DNA of 64,000 nucleotides from Tetracentron sinense (taxonomy: Eukaryota; Streptophyta; Magnoliopsida; Trochodendrales; Trochodendraceae). Of this stretch, positions 22,291 to 35,600 are shown in pieces (the stretch's first letter is position 1; each line of letters begins with the position of its first letter). A model generated the notes under the pieces. It searched no databases. It saw only the letters and a program-made list of their open reading frames with translations, and was not told the DNA's origin. Location of the stretch: positions 32,186,441 to 32,250,440 of the forward strand of contig CM026568.1 of NCBI GenBank assembly GCA_015143295.1, given 5' to 3'. The position numbers and the translations under genes are program-made.

Positions 22291-23103
22291 GGCGGAGCCA
22301 GGTGGGGGCACGTGCCCCCACTGAAATTTTTTGATTTTTTTTTTCCTTTATTTTAAGCAAGCCATGGGAATGGATCCATTCAATTGTGATTGAACTTGGA
22401 GAGAGTTCAATCACACCTAGTCAACACATGTGTCTTTTAACATTTAACTATAGTTAAGATTCACTAACTTTTGGGGTTCAATAATATAACATTTTAAATA
22501 TATATATATTTACTCTAAGATTTAAAGTTCCTAACCAAAGTTAAATATTTTTCTATTATTTTTTCTTTTAAAAACCAAGTGTCTATTGTTGATCGAACCA
22601 CAAGAGTTATTAAATCTTAACCACAGTTAATAAAGGTTAAAAGGGACACGTGTTGACCTGTGGGTGCAATTGAGCTCTCCTTGAGTTCAATCGCAATTGA
22701 CTATTATCTAATCTCCATGTAGTTGCCATTGAACTTTAAAAAATATTTTTATACTAAATCGTTTAATTATTTTTGGGCGTAGTTATGGTAAGGAACAATT
22801 GTTCCTAAAAGATTTACTATAGTATTTAATTATTTAATAGGTATAGGCATGAGGCAAGTGGGCAACGTTCCCTTAGAATATTGAAAAAAAACTTATCTTT
22901 TATATCATGTTATTTAATTATTTAACATTCAGAGTCATGAAATAAGGAATAACTATCTCATAAACAATGAGAAATATATAATACTCGTAAGATATACATG
23001 TATGAAATATATAAGTGAAATGACCCAAACACTTAGTTAAAAGGAAAAAATTTTGGGGGCTTCGCCCCTAAACCCATCAGGTGCCCCCACTACTAGAAAA
23101 TCC
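22291..23103. repeat. Degenerate transposon-like segment with GC-rich ends
   Basis: Begins with gggcggagccaggtggggg and ends near gggggcttcgcccctaaacc / caggtgcccccac, with the phrase gtgcccccac at both ends. It has an AT-rich, non-coding interior interrupted by the foldback MITE at 22381-22699. The superfamily is not decided; a 17-base C run follows at 23102-23118. Confidence 0.4.
22381..22699. mobile_element. Foldback MITE of the TTAACCACAGTTAAG family
   Basis: Long imperfect inverted arms run from caattgtgattgaactt to the complement ending caatcgcaattg, each continuing through gtcaacacatgtgtc / gacacgtgttgacc and ttaaccacagttaa-like motifs. The whole segment can fold on itself. No coding sequence is present and no convincing target duplication was seen. 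Confidence 0.65.
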
Positions 23104-23118
23104 CCCCCCCCCCCCCCC

Positions 23119-24180
23119 GATTTCCCCTTATCTTCCCTGTATGCAAACTAGGCGGGGATGATACCTAGTGCTGAACCATATATTAGTCTAAGCTTCTCTT
23201 TTATAGCGTGAAGCTTCATTTTCAAAGCAAAGTTCAGTGACAGTTATGTAATTAGGGTGATAGTTTTGCAGCAGGATTTCATTATAATTACAAAACCGCC
23301 ATCAGTTTGCACAATGGAGAGGACGTCGGCCCAACAGTTTGAAGCGGAGCACTGTCTCATATTTAAACTCTTCATTTTTTAAAGTGAAAGACTAAAAACA
23401 GACTACTCTTTATCAAACTCAAAAAGACATTCTTTATAGGTTTGAAGATTTGTTCGAATTCAGAACTACCAGTCTACTCCCATTAACGTCCAACGAAGAA
23501 GCAAACAAAGAGGATATTATCGACTCCACCTAACAACACCTGAATTCGACCTTTTGTTTTTTGCTCACGACTAATGTTAACATATAATTAAAAAATGATG
23601 AATTGATTTTCACACGTCTTTTTTAGCAAATGATGAAAATGCCTCTTTAACTCATGTATTTTAACGAAATGCTAACATGTAAATAAATAAATTTTCATAT
23701 TTAATTAGATATACAAGAAAAACCTCTTTTAAAACTAATTACCTTTGATATTAAATGTGGGTCATACAAGAGACATATGACAAAAAATCAGTATAAAATA
23801 TACTATTTAAAACTATAAAAATATAAAAATGATTTCCTATCTTCGATGGAACAATTATAAAAATCAGTATAAAAGACAATCAAAATTTTTTTTGTCATGG
23901 AAACCTTGAGTCGGAATCTCAAACAATTCACTTTTTAAAGGGATGCTCACTACAACTTGTAGTGAATGACGCCAACCAAATGCTCTCTCTCTCTCTCTCT
24001 CTCTCTCTCTTTATCTATCTATTGAACAACCTTTCATTGCAAGAGATTTCATGACATGTTACCTGTAATCTAAACGAATTTGCTGACACTGGAGAATAGA
24101 GAAATCAATCAAAGAATAAGTCTCTCTTGTTTCTAATTACGACCAGAAAGCTGGTGGAGCGAAGTTGGCCTACGTCTTGA
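23119..24180. other. Gene-free stretch with (TC)n microsatellite
   Basis: No gene recognised. A TC dinucleotide run is at 23981-24011. Confidence 0.6.
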
Positions 24181-24941
24181 CAATTAATACTCTTTAATTG
24201 TAGTTAAGATTCACTCATCCTTAAAGTTAAAGTATCTATCATTGATTCTTAGAAGAAAAAAAAAAACCATATAAGTTAAAATCTCTTGACCAGAGTTTAA
24301 AGTAGTTAAAGGGGGCTTTGTGGGAGACGAGGAGCAATAGAACGCTCCTCGCACGAAGACTATTAGCCCATAAAAGAAAAGGTTATTGAAAGGAGATTTT
24401 AACAGTTTCTCTACGTAATCCCTTTTAAAATGTTTGAATTCTTTCTCATAATCTGTTCTTAAGCAATCATCGCAAAGTGCCAATTTGATGGACTAATATG
24501 GTATGATAAGTTAGACTTGTAGTCGGATGGAGGATGTTGTTGTTGCTAGTCTACTTTGAATTATGGTGACTCATTGCATCAGACTCCTACTAGAAACAAA
24601 CAAGAGGTGGAGTAATTCTGAGATTTATAATTCTCTGTCACCTGCCATTCTCGAGTAGACAGCTTGGACTATGTTGACTAATTGCTCCACCATCGCAGTT
24701 GCAGCCAGTAGGTTGACTGATTGTTATACCTAAAAGTTGTCGTAGAAATGCAGCATGAGTGGATTTGTAAAGGAAAATGAGCTCGTAGCAATGTAGCATG
24801 AGAAGATTTGTAAAGGAAAATGATTAATTTCCACTGTTTAACACCTATTAACTGTAGTTAATATTTACTCATCCCAAGAGTTTATCCATTTAACTTTAGT
24901 TTTTTAAAAAGTACAAAAAGAATATATTAAATTTTAAGGTT
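24181..24941. repeat. Gene-free stretch with scattered foldback-family units
   Basis: Partial copies of the ttaaccacagttaag / cactcatccttaaggtt unit occur at about 24190-24310 and 24838-24905. The 90-codon minus-strand frame at 24211-24483 overlaps one of them and is not a gene. Confidence 0.5.
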
Positions 24942-25134
24942 TTTTTTTGGGGGAACGAGGATATCCAGGCTTCTTAGAGCACCCGACTAAGTCCCTCGGG
25001 CTGTGCAAATCCCCTCATACTACTATATCAGGAAAGCCGGGATAAATCCTGAAGGGTGACCAACAAGAAAAAGTGACTTACATTCAAGACCTCCGCTTTG
25101 TGAGGCGTGGTTTTGACCACTAGTCCAATCTCTA
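24942..25134 (-). mobile_element. Probable SINE
   Basis: On the minus strand it begins gagattggactagtggtc, resembling a pol III A box region. It continues with an imperfect B-box-like ggtcttgaatg and ends in an A-tail (the T-run just left of 24950). The tRNA origin is inferred. Confidence 0.42.
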
Positions 25135-25667
25135 GTTGGTTTTAAGTTGGTTAAGCTTAACCATAATTAAAGAGGATAAAATTAGAAGGTAATTGATTAT
25201 GTAAGACAAATGCTGGATGGGCTAATCACTACTCATTTGTAAATGCTTACCATATGAGTTTAAAGGGCTGGTTTTGTTTGTACTTTTTGTCTTTTACATT
25301 ATATTGTGAAAGCCCCTTGTGTGGACTTCGACTATAGGTAAAAGAGTTAGATTAGAAATGAGAAATTATCATTTCTAATCCATATGCTGATGCTATGGCT
25401 CATTAGGGGGTGATTTTACTTGGTTCAATTTCAAAGCATGGAAGTGCCAGCGTCACAGCTTACGTACCCAATGTCCTTGTACGACAAGATGGAAAATGAT
25501 TCAGTGGATGAGGAGAAATTTAACATGACGATTTTTGCGCCAGTGGTGGGGTGTGGCCTCACTGTTGAGGGAGGTCGCCCCCGCCGTTCTTGAGTCGCAA
25601 GAGCTTCAATTTCTCAGGCTAATCACTAACCATAGTTAAATGAAAACCTAGTAAAAGTTTAAAAAAA

Positions 25668-26999
25668 TGGTAAATTATACTCACCTCCCTTGAGGTTTAG
25701 TAAAATTTCATAAAATTCTCTTTTAGTTTCTAAAATTACACTGCTCTCCTCTCAACTTTGATTGTTTGTAGCAGATACCCCATTCCCTTAAGATTACCGT
25801 AATTTTATGGATGAACCTTGATGATGTCATCATTTAAGCATTTTAAAATATCTAAATTACCTTTTTTCAACACGAGTTTAGTTAATTTAATAAAATAAAT
25901 GATAATAAGTTTCTAACCAAGGTTAATAAAAACAACTTAAGGTTAATATATATATTTCCAAAATCAAGTATATATATATATATAAACCAATGTTAGATGA
26001 ACTCTACGGGTGAGTAAATCTTAACCATAGTTAGTGGGTATCAAAAGGGACATGTGGCGACTTGTAGAGATCCTTTAACTGTGGTTAAATATAATTAACC
26101 TAAGGTTAAGATTTTTATTTTATTTTTAAAGCAAGGTTGGATGGATTAATCCTAGGGGTGAGTGAATCTTAAGCACAATTAGTGGGTGTTAAAGGGAACA
26201 CGTGGCGGCTTGTAGAACCCCCTTTAATTATATATGGTTAAGCATAATCAACCTAATGTTTTTTCTCAAAAAGTCAAGGTTAAATGGATGAATCCTAGGG
26301 TGAGTGAATTTTAATCATAGTTAGTGGGGCCTTAAAAGGGACACGTGGTGGCTTGTAGAGCTCCCTTTAGTTGTGATTAAACATAAGCAACCTAAGGTTT
26401 TTTTTTCTAAAAACCAAGGTTTGATGGATGAACCCTAGGGGTGAGTGAGTTTTAACCATAGTTAGTGGGTGTTAAAAGGGACACGTGGCGGTTTATAGAG
26501 ATCCTTTACCTGCGGTTAAACATAATTAACTTAAGATTATTTTTTTTATATTTTATTTTCTTATAACCAAGGTTAGATTAATGAATCCTAGGGATGAGTG
26601 AATCTTAACCACGGTTAGTGGGTGTTAAAAGGGACACATGGCGGCTTGTACGACCCTCGTTAATTGCGGTTAAGCATAACCAACCTAAGGTTATTTTTTA
26701 CCTAAAACTAAGGTTAGATGGATAAACCCTAAGGGTGAGTAAATTTTAATCATAATTAGTGGGTATTAAAAGGGACACGGGGCAGTTTGGGAGTTTATGT
26801 TTTTCTTTGGTTGAGAGCTTTCAAACGGTAAAGACGTGTTTCATCAATCAAGTAATAGGGGTAAAATGGAAAAATGGTAACTTTAGTTAACAATGTTAAT
26901 ATTAAGACTCTGATAAGGGAGGACAGTATAATTTCAAAAACTAGATGAGAGGTTTCTGAAATTTTACCAAACCTTAGGGCAGGTGAGTGTAATTTACCC
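25668..26999 (-). mobile_element. Mutator-like non-autonomous element with internal tandem repeats, copy 2
   Basis: Terminal inverted repeats (tggtaaattatactcacct at left, gtgtaatttaccc at right) enclose about six ~145-bp units. The flanks are identical 9-mers, ttaaaaaaa at 25659-25667 and 27000-27008, fitting the 9-bp duplication of Mutator elements, although this 9-mer is low in complexity. The first ~200 bp of the right end read in reverse match the left end of 19651-20703. No transposase coding is present. Confidence 0.78.
25980..26800. repeat. ~145-bp tandem repeat array, about six units
   Basis: The motif aaagggacacgtggcgg recurs near 26048, 26190, 26336, 26476, 26627 and 26768 (spacings 140-151). 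Each unit also has a gggtgagtgaatcttaacc and an aacctaaggtta block. AT-rich spacers vary in length, including an (AT)n run near 25972-25984. Confidence 0.78.
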
Positions 27000-27129
27000 T
27001 TAAAAAAAAATGGAAAAAAAAGTAGGAAGTTATACTATGGACTCGTCCCGTGATGCTATAGTGCATCCCCATAAAGAAGAATATTCCAGATCGGGTTCCA
27101 AGAGGGTTGAATGGTTGATGATTATAAAA

Positions 27130-27268
27130 GGAATGCTAACTCTACTCTCAGTCCACCCTACTCTCACCCTCTACCAATCACATGAGTCAAAAACTTTTTC
27201 ATGCAGAATATAAGTGATTGGTGGAGGGTGAGAGTAGAAGTTGACTAAGAGTAGGGTCAGCACTCCTC
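27130..27268. mobile_element. Small foldback MITE, copy 1 of 3
   Basis: Arms of about 55 bp start ggaatgctaactctactct and return as the complement ending in cagcactcctc, around a gattggtggagggtgagagt / accctctaccaatc stem. Related copies lie at 30839-30957 and 43065-43200. Confidence 0.6.
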
Positions 27269-28879
27269 TAATTTCATGTGTTTGGAAGTGGTTAATTCTT
27301 ACGGAAAATAATCACCTCCTTGGTCGTTGACGAGAGGATGGGCATCTCAGTTCCCATTTTCTTGTCATGTGTCTTCATTTTAATTTCATTTAATTGTAAT
27401 TAAGATTCATTCATCCTTAGGGTTCACTCCTCTACTCTTGGTTTTTAGAAAAATAAAATAAATTAAATTAACGAAAAAAGAAATAACCCGAATTAAAAGG
27501 AGTTGAAAAGTCGGCTATGTGAGAGCGAGGAGGAATAGTCCCCTCCTCGGCCGACGAGGGGCCTATTGCTCATTTCCTGGTTCTTACATGGTACAGGTCA
27601 AAAGAAATAGACAACCACTCCTGGTTAAACCGCAGGAACAGAGCCCACCCTGCATTGCCCATCATTGATTTTGTCTGCAAGTAGGAACTACTACTTACAA
27701 GTAGGAACACTCTAGCTACGAATTTAGGATGAAGAAGGACCTGTACATTCTTGCATCTTACACCAGGTTTTTTTAATCCAGGAACCCATTCAAGGTGTTT
27801 TTTTTGGTTCCTGGATATGTAGAAATTTGTGTGGTGGGAATATAATATGGGCTAAACACTTGGATTGATCCATATGCATCCCATTCATAATAAATATGGG
27901 CCTCTTAGCATAGGGCACATTATAGTCAACTTTTTAGTACGTAAATACGTACAGTTTACAGTTAGCTGTCTTTTTTTTTTTTTGGGTTAAGGTTACCACA
28001 AGGCAAAGCTATAGGTAATAGAAGGGAAAATTAAACACCACTCACGTGCACACACAAACAACCACATGCAACCACTAAGCCCATAGAGAATTAACCCACA
28101 GGAACCTCAAAACGGGTACCAACCGTTTGAGGGCCATGGAATTTTATGAGCTATAGTAGGTGGTAGTAAACTACCGAGGTAGGACTAAAACACTTTGATT
28201 TTTTTTGGTCAAGGTAACAATACCACAAGGCAAAGCTACAGGTAATAGAAGAGAAAACACACACCACTCCCGCGCACACACACACAGCCAGTTAGCTGTC
28301 ATATGACTCTTCAATTAAGTTTTTTTATTTTTGGTATTAAAGATACGGTTAGGCGGACTTTTTTTTTTTTTAATATATATATTTTTTAGGTTTATTTAAA
28401 GAATTGTGATGAAGGTCCTCTTCCAAGTTTACTACACCAATCAAATTTTGGCACATTGGGAAAGAGAAATAATGTTAAAAAAAAAATAACAATTTTACCA
28501 CCATGTGTCAATTTGTAATTGGGTGATCAGTTTAAAAGAGGACATGTGGTCCGTTTTCTCTTTTCCTTATTTAAATTAATAATTAGTAATGTAGTTTAGG
28601 ACAAAGGTGAACCTCTCAATTATCTCATTAAAAATATGAATTTTTTTATTATTATGAGAGATGAGCAGCCTCAATTAGTTGTTATATTCATTATTGAGTT
28701 TAAATATGAAGGAAAATAGTTAACATACTTGGAAAACTTATTTGCAAAATTAAGGTTGAATTTCATTGGTCTATGCCCCCTCTTAAATAATCACCACAGT
28801 GCTCAAATATGAATTAAACTCCGTCCCCCAAAATATGCCTTGGGTTGTGATATTGGGGAACTTACAAATATTAATGATC
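27269..28879. other. Gene-free stretch with repeat fragments
   Basis: Contains a foldback-family fragment (about 27385-27510). Two similar blocks on the minus strand (27971-28045 and 28199-28285) share ctttgccttgtggta next to an A-tail, suggesting two SINE 3' ends. No gene recognised. Confidence 0.5.
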
Positions 28880-29060
28880 GACACCCTTTAAATGTGGTTA
28901 AGATTTACCCACCATCCATGGATTTTAGGAAAAATATATTTAAATATTAAAAATATTTTTTTAATGTTAAAAGAAGAATTAATATTTTTTCTAAAAACCA
29001 AATATGGGTGGGTGAACCTAAGGGTAGATGAATCTTAACTACAGTTAGGGATGTCAAAAG
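28880..29060. mobile_element. Foldback MITE of the TTAACCACAGTTAAG family
   Basis: Inverted arms: gacaccctttaaatgtgg then ttaagatttacccacc at left, and the complement (gggtagatgaatcttaac, then tacagttagggatgtc) at right, around an AT-rich centre. Confidence 0.5.
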
Positions 29061-29142
29061 CGACACATGGCGCCTTAGGGGTGATACCCGAATCGTAGAG
29101 GATTTGGTTTCATTTTTTTTGCTTCCAATTATCTCTTTCAAC

Positions 29143-29143
<1 letters not shown>

Positions 29144-29174
<31 letters not shown>
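29144..29174. repeat. Poly-C run, 31 bases
   Basis: A homopolymer of about 31 C. The true length is likely uncertain in any assembly. Confidence 0.9.
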
Positions 29175-29175
<1 letters not shown>

Positions 29176-29512
29176 CGCCTCTTGCGTGAGTGGTAGGGGT
29201 GTGGCCTCCCATGGAGGAGGTATATATGCTGATTTAATCCCAACCGGATATGAGTTGCAAGAGCTCTGATGCCCAATTAACTTTTGACCTTGACTCTATT
29301 AGTGTAGTAAATGATATCCCTCACCTACAAAAACAAAAAAAGATTCTCTTTACCTAATCTATTCAAACAAAGCATGTCTGATTTGGGAGCTCCGTTTATC
29401 TATTGATCCAGAACTCGGGATAGTACTTAAACTCTGTGAATGCTTAGGGTATTATCCAAATACTGGAGCGGACTCGCCATTTGTGTGACAAAAGCAGAAG
29501 GATTGTCTGTTC

Positions 29513-29519
29513 TATATAG
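29513..29519 (+). promoter_or_regulatory. Candidate TATA box of the MATE gene
   Basis: tatatag lies about 180 bp before the start codon. A CT-rich leader (tctctctctctctctc, about 29661-29688) lies between, typical of a plant 5' UTR. Confidence 0.45.
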
Positions 29520-29697
29520 GTTAGGAAAGGGCCACGCACACCATAACGATCGAGACTGGATCCCGGACCAAAAGAGTGGTATCACTCTCATCTTCTTAAT
29601 TTCCATAGTGGGGCGAGTCATTCTCCTCCGCATGCAAGTCCTCTACTTGTAATCCATCTTCTATCTCTCTCTCTCTCTCTTTCTCTCAGTTTCAGCC

Positions 29698-32600
29698 ATG
29701 GAGAATGGAAGTCAGCCACTTCTCTCAAGCAGCAGGGACGAAGACCAAATCCAGGACCACCCAGCCCACCTAGCACCACCCAAAGGAAGAAACGCTTCTT
29801 TTTCTTCTTTTATAGCTGGAGAAGGCGACATCGAACCCATTACCAGAGTCGGAGACTTCTTTAAGCAATTCTGGGTCGAATCCAAAAAGCTCTGGTATCT
29901 CGCCGGACCGGCCATCTTCACTTCCTTATGCCAATACTCCCTTGGCGCCATAACCCAGGTCTTCGCCGGCCATGTCGGAACTATCGAACTCGCCGCCGTC
30001 TCTGTGGAGAACTCCGTTATTGCGGGATTCTCTTTCGGTGTCATGGTACTATATATACTCTACTATATCTTCTCCATCTATTAATTTCTTCACAGATTCT
30101 ATATATATATATACTAATTAATTCTAGAACCCCTTTTGATCAAAACATGGATGTAGTTGGGGATGGGGAGTGCTCTGGAGACGCTATGCGGGCAAGCGTT
30201 CGGAGCAGGGCAGCTGGATATGCTGGGCATCTACATGCAACGATCATGGGTGATTCTGAATACTACAGCCGTGGTCTTGAGCTTCCTCTACATATTCGCA
30301 GCGAAACTGTTGAAGCTGATCGGCCAAACAGACGAGATATCAAAGTCGGCAGGGACCTTTGCGATATGGATGATCCCGCAGTTGTTCGCCTACTCGATGA
30401 ACTTCCCAATCGCCAAGTTCTTGCAATCTCAGAGCAAGATCATGGTGATGGCCGTGATAGCTTGTGTGGTCCTAATCCTCCACACCGTCTTCAGCTGGCT
30501 CTTGATGCTGAAGCTCGGATGGGGGCTTGTGGGTGCTGCCATCGTACTAAACTCGTCCTGGTGGATCATCGTCTTTGCTCAGCTCGCCTACATTTTCAGT
30601 GGGACCTGTGGTCGAGCTTGGTCTGGTTTTTCCTTGAAGGCCTTTCAGAATCTCTGGGGATTCGTTAGGCTCTCTCTTGCATCTGCAGTGATGCTCTGGT
30701 GAGTTTTTTTTTTCTTTTTCATTTTCATTTCAAATGCTCTGCTTTTGCACTTTCCGGTCCGATGGTCATGTTTTGTTGTCGTTGCTTTCTCCGTCACAAT
30801 TCCGAACTCGTCGGTGCTATAAGTTTCTCTGCAAACGAGGAATGCTAGCCTTACTCTCAGTCAATCCATACTTTCATCCTTTTTTGGCCATTGCATGAAG
30901 GACACAAGGTTGGTGGTGCGGCTTGGGGTTGACTGATAGTAAGGGTAGCACTTCTCTTACAGTTTTTGCCTTTTTCTTGAAATAAGTGTTTTTTTTTTTT
31001 GGCAAATTAATGCTGCCTAACATACAACTCAGTTTTGAGCAGTGATTAGCATATTGGGAAATGGATTTTAAGGCAGGACCTGATTGGCCTATGTCCCTCT
31101 CTTAGATACCCATAATGTGTATGGGTTTTTACGCGGGGATGGACCAATGAGGTCCAGCCTTGGATTTTAAAATGGATAGTGGGTATTTAAGAGGATGGCA
31201 TGGACCAATGAGGTCCAGCCTTAGATTTTAAAATAGATAGTGGGTATTTAAGAGGAGGGCATGGACCAATGAGATCCATCCTTAGATTTTAAAATCCATT
31301 TTCTAGGTACGTTAACTATATCCCTTCAATTTTTCATCTAAATAATGAGAAATAATTAACGTACCCATGAAAACCATTCAAAACCTAAGGCACCCCCTCA
31401 TTGGTGGATGCCCAGGTATTTAAGAGGGGGCATCCACCAATGAGGTGGTGTCTTAGGTTTTGAAATGGATTTTATGCGTCTGTCTGTCACTATTCATTAA
31501 TAATTCTTTCTCATTTAATGCTAATTAAGTAAAGTTAGTAGGTACATGTGTTTTTAACAGGAAGCAAATCTGCTGTGGCCTTTAACACAGGGAACGCCAT
31601 AGAGGATTTGATCACTTTTTATGGAAGCAAATCCTCTCTGATTTCCTGTGGTCTTGAGTGTTTGGAAGGGTAGACAGCTGAACATACAAGAGGCCACAAG
31701 AAGAAAAGATTTGGTTCTTTTAAAAAAAAAAAAAGGTGGATTTTTTAAAGGTATCATTAAACTGCTGTTACTAGTTAAGCTAACTACTATTACTAGTTGA
31801 GCTAACTGGAATGATGAGACAAATCTATTGAAGTTAAGGTAGTAAGTAAAAGCAGAACATGTATTGTTTCAAATATCATTGCTCTTTCGAAATAAATTTC
31901 TTTCTCGTTAGTATATTTTAAAAAATTAGATAAATCTGGACCGTTGTTAATGGTGGATTGGATTTTTTAGCCAAAAATCAATTCTGGTAAAATTGACTGT
32001 GTAGAAATTAATAGTCAAATAATCATTTTTTTAAATAATAGTTTTCAGTTGGTAAGTCTCTCAACTTTGTATTCTCTGGACACTATTATTTGATCATGAA
32101 TTTCTATACAATCAATTTTATTATAATTGATTTTTGGCCAAAATAATTCAATCCAAACGCCACCTAAAATTTAAAAGGGCAGTGATTTGCACCACGCATT
32201 AGACTATGTAGTCTAATGTCATAACCACATGTCCCTTTTAAAACTCTTTTAAAGTTAAAGTAAGTAGTATGTAATTATTTAAATAATCATAGTTCTCTTA
32301 ATCAATAAGATATATTTTTTTTTTTGGTTCCTTGTATACATTTTCCAATGCCAATAATTAAACAGAAATCAAGGAATGTAAATTCTTATTTTGGAGGTTT
32401 TGTTGGCATTGAAAAAAGTTGTGAGAAGCGGAGACAATGAGTGAATCTTAACCATAGTTGATGAGTGGTAAAAAGGGGGAGTTGACCAATGAGATCACAG
32501 GGTAGAACCATGGGGCAAGGGGGCAATCGCATCTTGAATTTTTGAAATCAAAATATATCTTTTATACTATGTTATTTAATTATTTAAAGGGCATAATCAT

Positions 32601-35600
32601 GAGAAAAAGAGATAATCAAAATATATCTTTCATACTATATTATATAATTATTTATAGGGCATAATCATGAGACAAAGAGCATAATCATGAGACAAAGAGA
32701 TAATCAAAATATATCTTTTATACTATATTATTTAATTCTTTATAGGGCATAATCATGAGACAGAGAAAGTTGCCTCGTAAATAAGAAGAAATAATATCAA
32801 TAGAATGTATATGAAACATATAAATGAGATGACCCAGAAACCCATCCATCCACATTCAAAATATTTCATACTAGTCGAATCATTCTCCACAAATCCATCA
32901 ACAATTATTAATATTTTTCAATCAACCATGCTTGCCTAGGGGTGATTAACGAATAAGGTGTTTGTAGCTCGAACTCGACTCATTCATTTATTTAGTAAAC
33001 AAATCAAGCTCGAGCTTGATTTCTAAGCTTGTTTAGTTAATGAGTTGAGCCTAAACACACCCTTACTTCGCTTGTTAAAAGCTCAGCTCGATTATATATA
33101 CTTAAAATATTTTTAAATTACTAAAATATTTATGTACAATACATAATTAACATACTTAATTTGCAAAAAACATGAAATACTTTTATTAAATGAATACTTT
33201 CAGACTTTAGGCTTGTCGTGCTAAATTACTTCATGTAAAAGTTGTAGAATAAGGTGGTGACTTTGAATGATTTCATCTCATTAAAAATTATTTTTAAAAC
33301 TAATCATATATTATATGTATATTCTTAAACTAATCATATTTCAACTAAACTCATTAAAAGCTCGAGCCCGGTTCGTGTTCGGCTTGAGCTCGGTTGTGCT
33401 CCTTTATAAATAAAGGAGTCGAACCAAGCTTGAACACTTTGAAATATTACACTGCTAGTTAGCTCAGCTCGATACTCATCCTTATCTTGGCCCCCTACAA
33501 GAAAATCTTGGCTCTGCTCTATTTACTTCCCCTAGATATGCCGTTGCTACTACATCAGAGTCAATTACATTTTGGCTAATTTTTTTTTAATTATTTTGGT
33601 TGACGCAGCTTAGAGGTGTGGTATTTTATGGCTTTGATTCTCTTTGCTGGGTATCTGAAGAACGCTGAAATAGCAGTGGATGGTTTATCCATATGGTGAG
33701 TATGTCCATCTCATTTCAGCATTATCCACATGGTGAGTAATGTTCATCTCTGCATGTGCATGTGCACCACGATTACCACTTCTGGTAGGCCGTTCAAGAC
33801 ATCTACTGAGACAGCTTTTCCTCTGTCTTCTTCGACAGAGCTTCTCTTCGCCTTTTGTTTTATATTATATGCATTGAATTCATAGATTTGATTATCCAAA
33901 CAAGAAAGAAAGATTTGTTATTTGTTTTTTAAAGGTGAACCAACCTTTCAAAACTTTTGACTAGATGATTAGCATAGTCCAAATCGGCAACGGATTTCCT
34001 TGCCAGATGCACGCATGCAAAGGTGTAGGTGATAGCATGCATGGGCAAGTTCTGTTGGGTGGTACGCGCATACCTCCTTATACTGCCGCATGTCCTCTTT
34101 GACACCCATTAACTGTCGTTAAGATTTACTCACCCTTAAGGTTATATAATCTAACCTTGGTTTTTGGAAAATATATTAAAAAATGATTAACTACATAAGT
34201 TAGTGAATCATAACCAAGGTTAATATTTTTCATGATATTTTTTCTTCTAATAAAAAGCAAGGTTGAATTATTAACCCAATGGTGAGTGAATCTTAACCAC
34301 AATGTCAGAGGACATGTGACAAGTTGGGAGGTTACGAGTATCACCCGATGGGGAGTGTAATACTCGGGCATCTGCGGAGGAAATCCGTTGCGGTCCAAAT
34401 AATGTGAATTATCCTTGTGGCAATCCAAGGGTTGTCCCAACATTTGGATCATGTAAGGCACAGATTGGGGGTGCCAATCTGGCCGACTTTGGGCTTTAAA
34501 GCTTTTTGAAAATGTGTTGGTCTTTGGGCCGGGCCTATTCAAAAATACCAAAATTCAAAACCAAACCCCGGCCCATTGCCACACCTGAATGCAGAGAACC
34601 CTAGACTGCCCATCCATGAAACTAGATTTTACATTTGAGTCACCAGACGCAAGAGGTATTGCTTCCCTATCACTGGGAGAAGGTTTGACACTTGTTGTTG
34701 CGACTGGGGAAGACTGCGACTGGTGTTAGCATTTCTGTTTCACATTAACTAAACTCTAGACTGCCAAATCTGCAGCATGAACATACTGGGGTGGGCAGTA
34801 ATGGTGGCTCTAGGATGCAATGCAGCCATAAGGTTAGTTGCAAAGGCAACCTCTTTCTCTCTCTCTCTCTCTCTCAAGCTTTGCATCTGCATAACTAAAT
34901 GTAGTGTTTGTGTGTAAGTGCAGTGTGAGAGTGTCTAACGAGCTGGGAGCAGGGCACCCAAAAACTGCAAAGTTTGCGGTAGTGGTGGTGGTGATAACTT
35001 CCTTCATGATCGGTCTCGTCATCTTTGCCGTTCTGCTCATTAGTCGGAGTGAATACCCGAAAGCGTTTACAAGCAGTACAGAAGTCAGACAGCTTGTCTA
35101 TGAACTCACACCATTGTTAGCTACCTCAATCCTCATCAACAACGTGCAGCCCGTTCTCTCCGGTATCTATTTCTCTTCTCCACTGTCCTTGTTTCTCTCC
35201 CCCAAGGAACCATCACTGGTACTGATTTACAAAATCAATATATTACGCAGGGGTGGCCATTGGAGCAGGATGGCAAGCTTTAATTGCTTATATAAACATT
35301 GGGTGCTATTACGTATTTGGGATACCTTTGGGTCTCATATTGGGTTATAAGGTCGACCTGGGTGTCCAGGTAACTAAATAACTACTGCTTACTGCTTCTC
35401 ACCAACACATAAAACTGAAAGATTGTTTTTCTAACAAACGTAAGCTAATTGATATTTCAGGGGATCTGGTATGGAATGCTCTCAGGAACAGTCGTACAGA
35501 CCTGTATACTCTTCTTCATTATTTACAAAACAAACTGGAACAAAGAGGTAACAAGAGTTGCCAATTGGGTACAGCATTAAATTTTTCCCTCCACCGTCAT

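Noticed and set aside
24211-24483. A 90-codon minus-strand frame
   Set aside because: Overlaps a foldback-family repeat; no similarity recognised and no gene context.
25980-26800. Possible CRISPR-like array because of regular ~145-bp repeats
   Set aside because: Units are long, imperfect and AT-rich without unique spacers, lie inside a transposon with terminal inverted repeats, and the genome is a plant.
29928-30668. A 246-codon plus-strand frame overlapping the MATE gene
   Set aside because: Out of frame with the conserved MATE protein and crosses its first intron; no family resemblance.
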